Assembly: GCF_006716565.1 (NCBI RefSeq)
Contig: NZ_VFPG01000001.1
Location: forward strand, 2,418,001-2,482,000
DNA: 64,000 bases
From: Nocardia bhagyanarayanae
GTDB taxonomy: Bacteria; Actinomycetota; Actinomycetes; Mycobacteriales; Mycobacteriaceae
Direction of reading: 5' to 3'
Numbering within the stretch: the stretch's first letter is position 1; every line of letters begins with the position of its first letter. The notes below the pieces were generated by a model. The model was given only the letters and a program-made list of their open reading frames with translations, was not told where the DNA came from and ran no database searches. This document shows positions 17,642-26,970 of this stretch, piece after piece. Made by a program: the position numbers and the translations under genes.

Positions 17642-19078
17642 CTATGGGCGGCGGGCCTCCAGCAGGCGGAGCCAGATTTCGCTGACCGTCGGATACGCGG
17701 GTACGGCGTGCCAGAGGGTTTCCAGGGGAACCTTGCCGACGACGGCGATGGTGGCGGCGTGCAGCAGCTCGCCGACCTCGGGTCCGACGAAGGTCGCGCC
17801 GAGCAGGGTGTCGGTGGCGGTATCGATGACGATCTTGGCTCGCCCGGAGTAGTTTTCGCGGGCCAGCGTCGATCCGGCGACCGCGATGTCGATCTCCACG
17901 GTGTCCACGTCGTAGCCCGCGTGCCGGGCCGCCGCTTCGGTGAGGCCGACCGAGGCGACCTCGGGATCGGTGAACACCACCTGCGGAACCTGCTCGTGGT
18001 CGGCGGTCGCGGCGTAACGAGCACCGGCGAGCGGGCGGTCCTCGGCGCGCGCGGCGATCACGTCGCCGCAGACCCTGGCCTGGTACTTGCCCATATGTGT
18101 CAGTGCCGCACGGTGACTCACGTCGCCCACCGCGTACAGCCAGTGGCCGGACACGTCGCGCGCGGAAAGGTGGTCGTCCACCTCGACGTAGCCGTCCGCC
18201 AATCCGACGGACGCGAGCCCGAGTTCCGCGGTCGCGGGTCCGCGCCCGGCCGCGACCACGATCTCGTCGGCCTCGATCGTCTCGGAGTGCGCGCCGCGCG
18301 TTCGCACCGTGACAGTGCCGCCGTGGATCCAGCCCTCGCCGGTGTCCTTCGGCTCCGAGCGCGTGACATTCTCCGGTTCGGTCTCGAACAGCACCCGGAC
18401 GCCGGAAGCGGCGAAGGCGTCGGCGACCCGCTCCCCGGCGAACGGCTCGGTATTGGTGAGCAGCGCCTTGCCACGCACCAGCACGGTGACGTCGCTGCCG
18501 AGCGCGGCGAGCCAGGTCGCCGCTTCGCAAGCCACCACGCCGCCGCCGACCACCACCACGCGCTGCGGGACCTCGTGCAGGTTGGTCGCGTCGCGCGAGG
18601 TCCAGGGGAGGGCGTCGCGCAGGCCGGGCACGTCGGGGACGCGGGCTCGGGTTCCGGTCGCGAGCACCACCGCGTGCCTGGCTCGCAGCGTGCGGCCCTC
18701 GACCTCGACCAACCGCTCCCCGGCGAGACGCCCCGCGCCGCGGATCACCTCGATGCGGCTGCTCTCGGCCCACTCGACCTGGCCGGAGTCGTCGTGGTCG
18801 TGCACGATCCGGTCGCGGCGGGCGAGCACCGCCTTCGCGTCCAAGCCGTTCGCATCGATGCCCGGCACGGCGCGGGCGGCGGCGAGCAGATGCCCGGGGC
18901 GCAGCAGCGCCTTGCTCGGCATACAGGCCCAGTAGGAACATTCGCCGCCGAGCAGTTCGCGCTCCACGATGGCGGCGGTGCGATCGCTGCCCGCGATGGC
19001 GTAGGCGGCGGCGTTCTCTCCCGCGGGCCCACCGCCGATCACGATGACGTCGTACTCGGCGGATGGCTCGGAACTCAC
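17642..19078 (-). CDS. Class I pyridine nucleotide-disulfide oxidoreductase
   Basis: 478-residue FAD flavoprotein. FAD motif VIVIGGGPAGENAA (about 11-24), redox pair CSYWAC (Cys47 and Cys52), NAD(P) motif VVVVGGGVVACEAATWLAALG, and LYAVGDVSHRAALTHMGKYQ. The C-terminal HAVPAYPTVSE supplies the His-Glu base of lipoamide dehydrogenase/mercuric reductase types. No E2 or E3-partner genes are nearby, so it may reduce a disulfide or quinone. GTG at 19078 overlaps the stop of the DUF2630 gene (GTGA). Confidence 0.9.
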   Translation of the reverse strand: MSSEPSAEYDVIVIGGGPAGENAAAYAIAGSDRTAAIVERELLGGECSYWACMPSKALLRPGHLLAAARAVPGIDANGLDAKAVLARRDRIVHDHDDSGQVEWAESSRIEVIRGAGRLAGERLVEVEGRTLRARHAVVLATGTRARVPDVPGLRDALPWTSRDATNLHEVPQRVVVVGGGVVACEAATWLAALGSDVTVLVRGKALLTNTEPFAGERVADAFAASGVRVLFETEPENVTRSEPKDTGEGWIHGGTVTVRTRGAHSETIEADEIVVAAGRGPATAELGLASVGLADGYVEVDDHLSARDVSGHWLYAVGDVSHRAALTHMGKYQARVCGDVIAARAEDRPLAGARYAATADHEQVPQVVFTDPEVASVGLTEAAARHAGYDVDTVEIDIAVAGSTLARENYSGRAKIVIDTATDTLLGATFVGPEVGELLHAATIAVVGKVPLETLWHAVPAYPTVSEIWLRLLEARRP

Positions 19079-19320
19079 TGCAGATAACCCTCGACCTGGC
19101 GCGGCGGGCTGACCTGCGCCTCGTCGGGCGAGGCGCCTGCGTCGATCCTGGCCCTGCGCTGCCGCAGCAGGTCCCAGCACTGGTCGAGCATCACTTCCAG
19201 CTCGGCAAGCCGCTGCCGTTCGGTCACCGGGTCCACCTCGCCGGAGGTCGCCTTGGAGCGCAGTTCGTGCTCGTCGTCGACCAGTTGCTTGATGCGTTCC
19301 AGGATGTCCTGTTCGGTCAT
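19075..19320 (-). CDS. DUF2630 family protein
   Basis: 81 residues, acidic and helical, beginning MTEQDILERIKQLVDDEHEL and carrying a long coiled-coil-like middle with Arg-rich end LLRQRRARI. This matches the actinobacterial DUF2630 family, whose role is unknown. Its stop overlaps the start of the flavoprotein reductase, so the two are co-translated. Confidence 0.85.
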   Translation of the reverse strand: MTEQDILERIKQLVDDEHELRSKATSGEVDPVTERQRLAELEVMLDQCWDLLRQRRARIDAGASPDEAQVSPPRQVEGYLQ

Positions 19321-19472
19321 GAGTCACCACTTCGATACTCGGAGGTATACGGCAGGACGTGCAGCGACCGGTTGCGGTCATGGACCATGCTACGACCGGG
19401 TCGCTCGTGCGCGGGTGCGGTCGGGTGCGGGCGGGATCTCCGGGTAAGCCGGTCGTTCGGGTCGCGTCGGAG

Positions 19473-20903
19473 CTAGACGCCGGCGGCGGGCTCGATCGGC
19501 ATGCCGCAGGCCAGCGTTTCGGCGAGACAGTCGGCGACGATCGGCACGGCCGCGTGCAGGTCGCGCGAACTCGGCGCCGCGTAGCCGATGGCGATGCCGA
19601 AGGTGGTCGGCGGCGCCGATCGCGTGTCGTGCTGCGAGAAGAGGTGATGCCGGGCCAGGCCGTCGACGACGACGCCGCGTGCTTCGGCCGCGGCGACCGC
19701 GCGTCGCTCGGCCTCCGCAGTCGGCAGCGGCACGACGACGTGCGAACCCGCGTCGTCGCCGAGCACGGTCGAACCCCTGCGGCGCAGTTCGGTGACGACG
19801 AGTTCCCGGCGCGGCGGGAGTGCGCGCCGGAGCCTGCGCAGGTGCCTGGCGAGATCACCGTGCGCGGCGAGTTCGACGAGAACGCGTTGGCCCGCCGGGC
19901 TCGGCGAGGTGCCGGTGCGATCGCGATGCGCGAGCACGGCCGCGGCGACCCACGGCGCCGCGACCAGCCAGCCGACGCCGAGGACCGGGGAGAGGATCTT
20001 GCTGGTGGTGCCGAGGTGCACGACGACGTCGGGCGCCATCGCGGCGAGCAGCGGCAGAGGTGCTGTGTCGTAACGCAATTCGCCGTCGTAGTCGTCCTCG
20101 ATGACGAACGATCCCGTGTGCCTGGCATATTCGACGAGCCGCACACGTCGAGCGGCCGGCATTCGCGCACCGAGCGGAAACTGGTGCGCCGGTGTGCAGT
20201 ACACCGCTTTGATGTCGGGCGGCAGATCGTCGACGCGCAGGCCTTCGGCGTCGACCGGCACCGGAAGCACGCGGATGCCCGCGGCGAGGAAAGCGCCCGC
20301 CGCGCGCTGATAACCGGGGTCCTCCATGGCGACGGCGTCACCGGGGCGCAGCAGTGCGGCGGCGAGTTCGCCCACCGCGGAACTGGTCCCGGCGGTGGCC
20401 AGCACGACGGTGTCGCTGCCCGCGCTCAGTCCGCGGTGGCGGAGCAGATGTTCGGCCACGGCCGCGCGGTATCCGGGTTCGCCCGCGCGGTCTTTGCGCA
20501 CCACCGGCGGCTGGTCGGAGGCGGCCCGCCAGGCGCGGCGCCATGCCGTTGGGTCGATGGCCTCGACGCAGGGCGCGCCAGGGCCGAGGTCGTAGCCCGG
20601 GCCCTCGGCCGCGGCGTCGATGGTGACGCGGTGGTGGGCGGGCGCGGCGGCCGGCGCGGTGGTCAGGTAGGTGCCCGATCCACGCTTGCCCGCGATCCAG
20701 CCTTCGGCGTGCAGTTGGTCGTACGCCGCGGCGATCACCGTCCGGCTCACGCCGAGCCGCTGCGCCAAGGCCCGCGAGGACGGCAGCCGGTCCGAGGTCC
20801 GCAGCAGGCCGGAGGTCGCCGCGGCGCGCAGACCGTCGGCGACCTGCACCGACAGCGGTTCGGACGCGTCGCGATCGAGCGCGAGCGGGAGTTCGTCGAG
20901 CAT
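19473..20903 (-). CDS. MocR/GabR-type regulator with aminotransferase domain
   Basis: 476 residues. An N-terminal GntR-type winged helix (about 12-78, DRLPSSRALAQRLGVSRTVI) is joined to a fold-type I aminotransferase-like domain; the PLP lysine is in GTTSKILSP. Such proteins sense PLP or an amino compound and usually regulate a divergent gene. Here the neighbour at 20984 is a PNPOx-like flavin protein, the classic MocR arrangement in PLP salvage. The intergenic region is 80 bp with an imperfect ATTGG direct repeat. Confidence 0.92.
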   Translation of the reverse strand: MLDELPLALDRDASEPLSVQVADGLRAAATSGLLRTSDRLPSSRALAQRLGVSRTVIAAAYDQLHAEGWIAGKRGSGTYLTTAPAAAPAHHRVTIDAAAEGPGYDLGPGAPCVEAIDPTAWRRAWRAASDQPPVVRKDRAGEPGYRAAVAEHLLRHRGLSAGSDTVVLATAGTSSAVGELAAALLRPGDAVAMEDPGYQRAAGAFLAAGIRVLPVPVDAEGLRVDDLPPDIKAVYCTPAHQFPLGARMPAARRVRLVEYARHTGSFVIEDDYDGELRYDTAPLPLLAAMAPDVVVHLGTTSKILSPVLGVGWLVAAPWVAAAVLAHRDRTGTSPSPAGQRVLVELAAHGDLARHLRRLRRALPPRRELVVTELRRRGSTVLGDDAGSHVVVPLPTAEAERRAVAAAEARGVVVDGLARHHLFSQHDTRSAPPTTFGIAIGYAAPSSRDLHAAVPIVADCLAETLACGMPIEPAAGV

Positions 20904-20916
20904 CCGGGCACCTCGG

Positions 20917-20948
20917 ATTGGACTGTGAGAATCGAGTCGAATTGGCTA
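20917..20948. promoter_or_regulatory. Possible MocR direct-repeat site
   Basis: ATTGGACT (20917-20924) and ATTGGCTA (20941-20948) are spaced 24 bp start to start, in the gap between the MocR gene and the PNPOx-like gene. MocR proteins commonly bind direct repeats on one face of the helix. The match is short, so confidence is low. Confidence 0.35.
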
Positions 20949-20983
20949 TTTCAGAATGCCACTTCGCGCGCGACGCTGTCCTC

Positions 20984-21673
20984 ATGACGAACTCGATCAG
21001 CGCCCGCCCGCCCCTGTCCCCGACTCCGCGCAGCACGCTGACCCGGTCGAAGGAACGCGGCCGCAGCGACCGCGCCGAACTCGACGCCGTGCTCGACGCC
21101 GGTCTGATCTGCCACCTCGGCGTCGTCCTCGGCGGCAGCCCCGTGGTGCTGCCTACCGCGTACGGCCGCGACGGCGACACCCTCTACCTGCACGGATCGA
21201 CCGGCTCGGGCAGCATGCGCGCCGCGCTGACCTCCGACATCTCCGTCGCGGTCACGCACGTCGACGGCATCGTCTACGCCCGCTCCGCCATGCACTTCTC
21301 GATGAACTACCGCTCGGCGGTGGTGCACGGACGGGCGGTCGAACTGACCGATACCGACGCGCGCACGCACGCCCTGCGCGTCATCGTCGAACACGCCGCG
21401 CCGGGTGCGTGGAACCGGGTGCGCCCGCCGAACAAGAAGGAACTCGCCGCGACCATGGTGCTGGCCCTCGACCTGACCGAGGCGTCGGTCAAAGTCCGCG
21501 CGGGCGGACCGGTGGACGACCCCGAGGACGTGGACAGCCCCACGTGGGCGGGTGTACTGCCCCTGCGCCAGGTGTGGGACGCGCCGATCGATTCCCCCGA
21601 TCTGGCCGTGGGCATCGGCGTGCCGTCCGATGTGCTGGAGCGGAGCGTGTCGGGGGCTTCTCTCGCGCGGTGA
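20984..21673 (+). CDS. Pyridoxamine 5'-phosphate oxidase-like (split-barrel flavin) protein
   Basis: 229 residues with the split-barrel FMN-binding fold. Seen: ICHLGVVLGGSPVVLPTAYG, DTLYLHGSTGSGSMRAAL and SMNYRSAVVHGRAVEL, typical of the PNPOx-related nitroimidazole-resistance/NimA-like group. ATG at 20984 is the first with sensible context. It may oxidise pyridoxine vitamers or another small substrate. Its divergence from a MocR regulator supports a vitamin B6 or amine role. Confidence 0.85.
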   Translation: MTNSISARPPLSPTPRSTLTRSKERGRSDRAELDAVLDAGLICHLGVVLGGSPVVLPTAYGRDGDTLYLHGSTGSGSMRAALTSDISVAVTHVDGIVYARSAMHFSMNYRSAVVHGRAVELTDTDARTHALRVIVEHAAPGAWNRVRPPNKKELAATMVLALDLTEASVKVRAGGPVDDPEDVDSPTWAGVLPLRQVWDAPIDSPDLAVGIGVPSDVLERSVSGASLAR

Positions 21674-21710
21674 GGGCACTGCGTCGATCCTCGACCGTGT
21701 CGGGCGGGTG

Positions 21711-23144
21711 TTACCAGGGGGCGGCGGCGAGGCCGAGGCGGGTGGCGGCTTCGACGGTGAGTTCGGTTAGTACCGTGGCGGATTCGATGGCGGGGTCGAG
21801 GCAGACCAGGGAGAGGACGTAGTCGTCTCCGGTGCGGCACAGGTAGCCGGACAGGCGGGTTCGGGGGAGGTTGGCCGCGGTGAGGCCCGGGTGGATGGCG
21901 CGGGCGGCGACGCCGGTGCAGGCGTGCGCGCCGATCGTACGCAGCGAGTCGGGGAGCGCTCCGATATTGGAGCACAGGATGTCTCGTTCCCCCGCGCCCT
22001 TGGACAGGGCGTAGGCCCAGCGGTCGGGGATCACCTGGAGCAGTTCCTCGGGCATGCCGCCGGGGCTGGTCATCCGGCGCTCGTACGCTGCGCGGGTCTT
22101 CGCGCGCAGCGTCGCGGGGGTGTCGGAGCGGTCGATGAGGATCTCGGTCATCGAGAGGTCGTTGTCCACGCGCGGTTCGTCGCGGGTGTCCACGGGAAGG
22201 CTCGCCGCGATAGCCGGGTGCGGAAATCCGATGGCCCACAGCATGTTCGCGACCAGCTGGATGAACAGGCTGTTCGCGGTGCCGCCGTGTTCCTTCGCGA
22301 CTCCGTCCCAATCGGCGGCGCGGAACTGCACTACCGCACTGCGCACCCGCGCCTCTTTTCCACGCGCGCGCACCGGCGCACCGGATTCCGGTCTTCCCGG
22401 AATACCTTGGCGCAGGGCCCGAATCGTGCCACCCACGACGATCGACCATTGGCGCAACGCGTCCGCCCAATCGGACTCGCGAGCAGATGTCGACGGCGCC
22501 GCGCTCGGTTCGGCAGCCCGAGCAGCCGCGTTGCCCGACTGCCGTGAACCAGCCGCGGCCGGACCGGGAAGCCGAGCGGAACCGATGCTCGCGCCACTCG
22601 CCGCGCCCGTCAAGGCTGCTCGGCGTCTCTCGGCTTCGGCTTCGAATGCGGCATCCAGAACCGCACCGGGCCTCTCTGCCAGCCCCGGACCTCCCGACTC
22701 GACACCAACCTCCCGCAGCGCGACATCCACCGCGTACGCCAGCCCCCGCGCATCGGCCAGCGCATGCGAACACGTCAGCGCCACAACCGAACCCCCATCC
22801 GCGAGCGGGGCCGCGGCGAGACGCCAGCCAGGACCGAACTCCGGGTCGAGTTCCGACCCCAGCCCATCCGCCCACGGCAACAACTCGGAAACCGGAAGCG
22901 GATCATCGACGAACAGCAGGGGATGGGCCCGGGTGTTCACCCGCCACCCACGGCGTGCACCGGGAACCCGAGGACGAACCACTCTGCGCCCCAGCGGCCC
23001 CGAGCGCAGTGCGTCGTGAATCCGTTGCAGCAGTATGGGTTCGACGCGATCGGATGTCCGCCACAGCCCCTGGAGGGCGATGGGGGTGCCGAGCCCGCGG
23101 TGGGTGCGCAGGAAGATCTCGTCGACGACGCCGAGGCGATCCAT
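21711..23144 (-). CDS. WS/DGAT or condensation-type acyltransferase-like protein
   Basis: 477 residues. The layout resembles wax ester synthase/diacylglycerol acyltransferases: an N-terminal subdomain opening MDRLGVVDEIFLRTH, a His-motif region, and a C-terminal ILCSNIGALPDSLRTIG that mirrors the family's NVPGP-type region. The active-site HHxxxDG motif is degenerate (CSHALADARG: first His is Ser, final Gly is Ala), so catalysis is uncertain. An Ala/Ser-rich insertion lies around residues 165-225. It follows the crotonase gene by 2 bp and should be co-transcribed. Confidence 0.65.
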   Translation of the reverse strand: MDRLGVVDEIFLRTHRGLGTPIALQGLWRTSDRVEPILLQRIHDALRSGPLGRRVVRPRVPGARRGWRVNTRAHPLLFVDDPLPVSELLPWADGLGSELDPEFGPGWRLAAAPLADGGSVVALTCSHALADARGLAYAVDVALREVGVESGGPGLAERPGAVLDAAFEAEAERRRAALTGAASGASIGSARLPGPAAAGSRQSGNAAARAAEPSAAPSTSARESDWADALRQWSIVVGGTIRALRQGIPGRPESGAPVRARGKEARVRSAVVQFRAADWDGVAKEHGGTANSLFIQLVANMLWAIGFPHPAIAASLPVDTRDEPRVDNDLSMTEILIDRSDTPATLRAKTRAAYERRMTSPGGMPEELLQVIPDRWAYALSKGAGERDILCSNIGALPDSLRTIGAHACTGVAARAIHPGLTAANLPRTRLSGYLCRTGDDYVLSLVCLDPAIESATVLTELTVEAATRLGLAAAPW

Positions 23145-23146
23145 TC

Positions 23147-23908
23147 TCAGCCGGCGGCTCCGTGTCGCCCCGCGCCCGCGGCGAACCGCTGGGCGCCGGC
23201 GAGCGCGCCGTCGGCCAAGGCGGCGAGTCCGTGCCGGAATTCGTTGCGGATGGCCGCGTCCTCGTCCATACCGTCCTGCTCGAGCAGCGACATCCGGTCC
23301 GAGCGCAGGCAGGTCTGCGGCAGTACGGCGAGCTCGGCCGCGAGTTCCTCGGCGGCGTTGCGCGCCTCGCCGGTCGGCACGACGCGATTGACCAGGCCCA
23401 TCTGAAGTGCTTCCGGCGCACTGACGGCGCGGCCGGTGAGCACCAGGTCCATGGCGCGGCCGGTGCCGATGATCCGCGGCAGCCGGACCGTGCCGCCGTC
23501 GATGAGCGGAACGCCCCAGCGGCGGCAGAACACGCCGAAAGTGCTGTCCTGCTCGGCGACTCGCAGATCGCACCACAGCGCCAGCTCGAGCCCGCCCGCC
23601 ACGGCGTAGCCGGAGATCGCGGCGATCACGGGCTTGGACAGCTTCATCCTGGTCGGCCCCATCGGGCCGTCGCCGTCCTCGCCCGCGCGGTTCGACCGTT
23701 CCGTGCCGAGCGCCTTGAGGTCGGCGCCCGCGCAGAAGGTGCCGCCCTCGCCCCAGAGCACCGCGACCGACGCGGTGGGGTCGGCATCGAACTCGCGGAA
23801 GGCGTCGGCCAGCGCATGGGCGGTCGGACCGTCCACCGCGTTGCGCGCCTGCGGCCGGTGCAGGATCACCGTCGTCACGGGCCCGTTCTTCTCGACTCGA
23901 ACGCTCAT
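23147..23908 (-). CDS. Enoyl-CoA hydratase/isomerase (crotonase) family protein
   Basis: 253 residues. Crotonase oxyanion-hole segments GGTFCAGADLKALG and ISGYAVAGGLELALWCDLRVAE are present, with a Glu positioned in the second. It probably hydrates enoyl-CoA esters in fatty-acid or branched-chain catabolism. It starts at 23908 behind GAGGGGG and is the first gene of a two-gene operon with the acyltransferase. It diverges from a TetR gene whose operator lies at 24004-24030. Confidence 0.9.
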   Translation of the reverse strand: MSVRVEKNGPVTTVILHRPQARNAVDGPTAHALADAFREFDADPTASVAVLWGEGGTFCAGADLKALGTERSNRAGEDGDGPMGPTRMKLSKPVIAAISGYAVAGGLELALWCDLRVAEQDSTFGVFCRRWGVPLIDGGTVRLPRIIGTGRAMDLVLTGRAVSAPEALQMGLVNRVVPTGEARNAAEELAAELAVLPQTCLRSDRMSLLEQDGMDEDAAIRNEFRHGLAALADGALAGAQRFAAGAGRHGAAG

Positions 23909-24003
23909 CGCCGCCCCCTCCGAATTGCCGCCCGCCACGCCGCGGAGACGGTGCTGTGTGGATGACTCACGTCTCGACCATACGACGGCCCGCCCCTTGT
24001 GTG

Positions 24004-24030
24004 AAGAAGTGAATCCGTGATTCACTTCTT
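24004..24030. promoter_or_regulatory. Perfect TetR operator directly before tetR start
   Basis: AAGAAGTGAATC-CGT-GATTCACTTCTT is a perfect 12-bp inverted repeat with a 3-bp centre, ending 2 bp before the GTG of the TetR gene and 96 bp upstream of the crotonase start. It probably lets the TetR protein repress itself, the downstream acyl-CoA dehydrogenase and the divergent crotonase operon. Confidence 0.8.
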
Positions 24031-24032
24031 TC

Positions 24033-24665
24033 GTGGCGTACCGCAGGACCCCTGCCGTCCAGGCCCGCCTGGACGCCCAAGAGCAGCTGATCGTGCAGGC
24101 CGCGACCAAGGTTCTCTCCGAGGCCGGATTCGCGGGCCTGTCGATGGCCGCGGTCGCGAACCGGGCGGGTGTCGCCACCGGAACCGTGTACAAGCACTTC
24201 GACGGCAAGGCGAACCTGGTGACCGCGGTCTTCCGCACCGTCGTCGCCAGGGAGGTCGCCGCCGTCACCGCGGCCGCTCGGACCGGCAGCGCGGTGGAGC
24301 GGGTGACCGCGGCCGTGGAGACCTTCGCCGGACGCGCCATGAAGAACCCCAAACTCGCCTACGTGCTGCTCGTCGAGCCGGTCGACACCGTGGTCGACGC
24401 AGAGCGCCTGCGTTTCCGCCGCGCCTTCGCCGAGGCCTTCGAATCCGCGGTGGCCGACGGTGTCGCGGCCGGTGAACTGCCCGCGCAGGACCCGCGCACC
24501 AGCGCCGCCGCCCTGGTCGGCGCCATCGGCGAGGTGCTCGTCGGCCCGCTCGCCGCCGCGCCGCACGCCGAATCCGTTGTCCCCCAACTCGTCACCTTCG
24601 CCATCCGCGCCCTCGGCATGCAGGTGAGCGCTGAGAGATCAGGAGTGTCCGATGCAGACTCATGA
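24033..24665 (+). CDS. TetR family transcriptional regulator
   Basis: 210 residues. HTH at about residues 20-65 (GLSMAAVANRAGVATGTVYKHF), then a helical ligand domain. The GTG start lies 2 bp after a perfect operator palindrome, so autorepression is very likely. Its 3' end overlaps the start of the acyl-CoA dehydrogenase by 14 bp, making an operon. The neighbours suggest an acyl-CoA ligand. Confidence 0.9.
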   Translation: MAYRRTPAVQARLDAQEQLIVQAATKVLSEAGFAGLSMAAVANRAGVATGTVYKHFDGKANLVTAVFRTVVAREVAAVTAAARTGSAVERVTAAVETFAGRAMKNPKLAYVLLVEPVDTVVDAERLRFRRAFAEAFESAVADGVAAGELPAQDPRTSAAALVGAIGEVLVGPLAAAPHAESVVPQLVTFAIRALGMQVSAERSGVSDADS

Positions 24666-26274
24666 GGTCTTCAACCAGGTCCCGAACATCGTGCCCTTCG
24701 ACGCCGCGCGCAACCCGGCGCTGCTGGAGGGCCTGCACCGCGAGGGCGCCGGCTGGGCCGAGGACGAGGTGCGCGAACTGGGCAGGCGCGCGGGCGATTT
24801 CGCGGCGCAGGAGTGGGGCAGGCTGGCCAACGAGTACCCGCCGGTGCTGCACACCCACGACCGCTATGGCCACCGCGTCGACGAGGTCGAATTCCACCCG
24901 CACTGGCACGATCTCATGACGGTGGCGGTCCAGCACGGCCTGCACGGCTCGCCGTGGACCGACGAACGGCCCGGCGCGCACACCGCCCGCGCCGCCAAGT
25001 TCTATACCTGGGGCGTCGCCGACGCGGGACACATGTGCCCCATCTCGATGACCTACGCGATCGTGCCCGCGCTCCGGCACAACCCCGAGCTCGCCGCGAA
25101 GTACGAACCGCTACTGGCCTCGCGCACATACGATTTCGGTCTCCGCGAACCGTCCACCAAGGCCGGTCTGATCGCGGGCATGTCGATGACGGAGAAGCAG
25201 GGCGGCTCCGACGTGCGGGCCAACACCACCACCGCGACCCCGCAGCCGGACGGCAGCTACCGCATCGTCGGGCACAAGTGGTTCACCTCCGCGCCGATGT
25301 CGGACATGTTCCTGACGCTGGCCCAGGCGCCCGCCGGTCTGTCCTGCTTCCTGCTGCCCCGGGTGCTGCCGGACGGCACGCGCAATCCCATTCGCATCCA
25401 ACGGCTCAAGGACAAGCTGGGCAACAAGTCCAACGCCTCCTCGGAGATCGAATACGAGAACGCCACCGGCTGGCTGGTCGGCGCGGAAGGCGCGGGCGTG
25501 AAGACCATCATCGAGATGGTGAACATGACCCGCCTCGACTGCGTGATCGGCTCCGCGACCAACATGCGTGCCGGAGCCGTCTACGCGGTGCACCACGCCA
25601 GGCACCGAGAAGCGTTCGGCGCCAAGCTGATCGACCAGCCCGCCATGCGTAACGTGCTCGCCGACCTGGTGATCGAGTCCGACGCCGCGACCACCGTCAT
25701 GATGCGCCTCGCCGGGGCCACGGACCGGTCGAGCTCCGATCCCGCCGAGTCCGCGCTGCGCCGCATCGCGCTCGCGGTCACCAAGTACTGGGTGTGCAAG
25801 CGCGCGCCGTCGCATTCCGCCGAGGCGCTGGAGTGCTTGGGCGGCAACGGATATGCCGAGGAGTCGGGAATGCCGCGGCTCTATCGGGAGGCGCCGCTGA
25901 TGTCGATCTGGGAGGGCTCGGGCAATGTGGCCGCGCTGGACGCGTTGCGCGCCATGGGCCGTCAGCCGGAGACCGTCGAGGCCTACTTCAACGAGGTCAC
26001 GCTGGCCAAGGGCGCGAACCCGCGGCTGGACGACGCGATCGCCAAGGTCGGCAAGGAACTGGCCGACCTCAGCGACATCGAATACCGGGCCCGCCGCGTC
26101 GTGGAACTGATGGCGCTGGTCCTCCAGGGCGCGCAGCTGGTCCGCCACGGCCACCCCGCGGTCGCCGACGCCTTCTGCGCCACCCGGCTCGGCGACGATT
26201 GGGGCATCGCCTTCGGCACCCTGCCGACCGGCGTGGACACCGGCGCGATCATCGAACGCGCCTTCGTCGCGTGA
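24652..26274 (+). CDS. AidB-like acyl-CoA dehydrogenase
   Basis: 540 residues, the length of AidB (541), longer than ordinary acyl-CoA dehydrogenases (about 380). Seen: SMTEKQGGSDVRANTTTA, KWFTSAPMSDMFLTLAQA, the FAD-site run ALECLGGNGYAEESGMPRLYREAPL and SIWEGSGNVAALDALRA. AidB is an FAD protein of the alkylation response; related members oxidise isovaleryl-CoA. AGGAG precedes the ATG. It sits in an operon with a TetR regulator next to fatty-acid genes, so a role in acyl-CoA oxidation or lipid stress is equally possible. Confidence 0.9.
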   Translation: MQTHEVFNQVPNIVPFDAARNPALLEGLHREGAGWAEDEVRELGRRAGDFAAQEWGRLANEYPPVLHTHDRYGHRVDEVEFHPHWHDLMTVAVQHGLHGSPWTDERPGAHTARAAKFYTWGVADAGHMCPISMTYAIVPALRHNPELAAKYEPLLASRTYDFGLREPSTKAGLIAGMSMTEKQGGSDVRANTTTATPQPDGSYRIVGHKWFTSAPMSDMFLTLAQAPAGLSCFLLPRVLPDGTRNPIRIQRLKDKLGNKSNASSEIEYENATGWLVGAEGAGVKTIIEMVNMTRLDCVIGSATNMRAGAVYAVHHARHREAFGAKLIDQPAMRNVLADLVIESDAATTVMMRLAGATDRSSSDPAESALRRIALAVTKYWVCKRAPSHSAEALECLGGNGYAEESGMPRLYREAPLMSIWEGSGNVAALDALRAMGRQPETVEAYFNEVTLAKGANPRLDDAIAKVGKELADLSDIEYRARRVVELMALVLQGAQLVRHGHPAVADAFCATRLGDDWGIAFGTLPTGVDTGAIIERAFVA

Positions 26275-26298
26275 CGGGCGCTCGGTAGTGTCGGCGCG

Positions 26299-26970
26299 GT
26301 GACCGAGATTCCGTTGTACCGGCTGGTGCGGCGGGTGCTGGACCGAGTGGCCGAGCACCCCGAGCGGCGGTACTTGCTCGGCATCGCCGGACCGCCCGGT
26401 GCGGGCAAATCCACCCTGTCGGTACTGCTCCGCGACACCTTCGTCACCGAAGTGGGCGGCCCGGCGGCCGAGATCGCGCCGATGGACGGCTACCACCTGT
26501 CCAACGCGCGGCTGCGCGCGGCGGGACACCTGGCACGCAAGGGCGAACCCGATACGTTCGACGTCGCGGGCTTCGTCGAGAACCTGCGCCGCCTGCGCGA
26601 CACCCCGCGCGGGACGCCGGTGCCGTGGCCGACGTTCGATCGAGCCTCGGACGAGCCGACGCCCGCGGGCGTGGTCTTCGTGAACCAGTGGGTCGCCATC
26701 ACCGAGGGCAACTACTTGCTGCTCGACGACGCCGACGGCTGGTCCGCAGTGCGCAAGCAACTCGACGAGTGCTGGTACCTCGACGCCGACCGCGACGTGC
26801 TGGAACAGCGCCTGCTGGAACGGCACCTGCGCGGCGGGAAGTCGGCGGAAGCGGCCCGGAGCAAGGTATCGGACAGCGACCTGCGCAATGCCGACCTCGT
26901 GCACGCGACCCGCGACCGAGCCGACCTCGTGCTGCGTGAGAAGGACGGGCGCTACTTCGTCGTCGGGTGA
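26299..26970 (+). CDS. Nucleoside/uridine kinase-like P-loop kinase
   Basis: 223 residues of the phosphoribulokinase/uridine kinase superfamily. Walker A GIAGPPGAGKST lies at about 28-39, APMDGYHLSNARLRAAG follows (typical of the FrcK/YggC group), then VAITEGNYLLLDDADGW. It likely phosphorylates a sugar or nucleoside. GTG at 26299 lies 7 bp after TAGTGT, consistent with leaderless translation. It stands just downstream of the acyl-CoA dehydrogenase on the same strand. Confidence 0.85.
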   Translation: MTEIPLYRLVRRVLDRVAEHPERRYLLGIAGPPGAGKSTLSVLLRDTFVTEVGGPAAEIAPMDGYHLSNARLRAAGHLARKGEPDTFDVAGFVENLRRLRDTPRGTPVPWPTFDRASDEPTPAGVVFVNQWVAITEGNYLLLDDADGWSAVRKQLDECWYLDADRDVLEQRLLERHLRGGKSAEAARSKVSDSDLRNADLVHATRDRADLVLREKDGRYFVVG

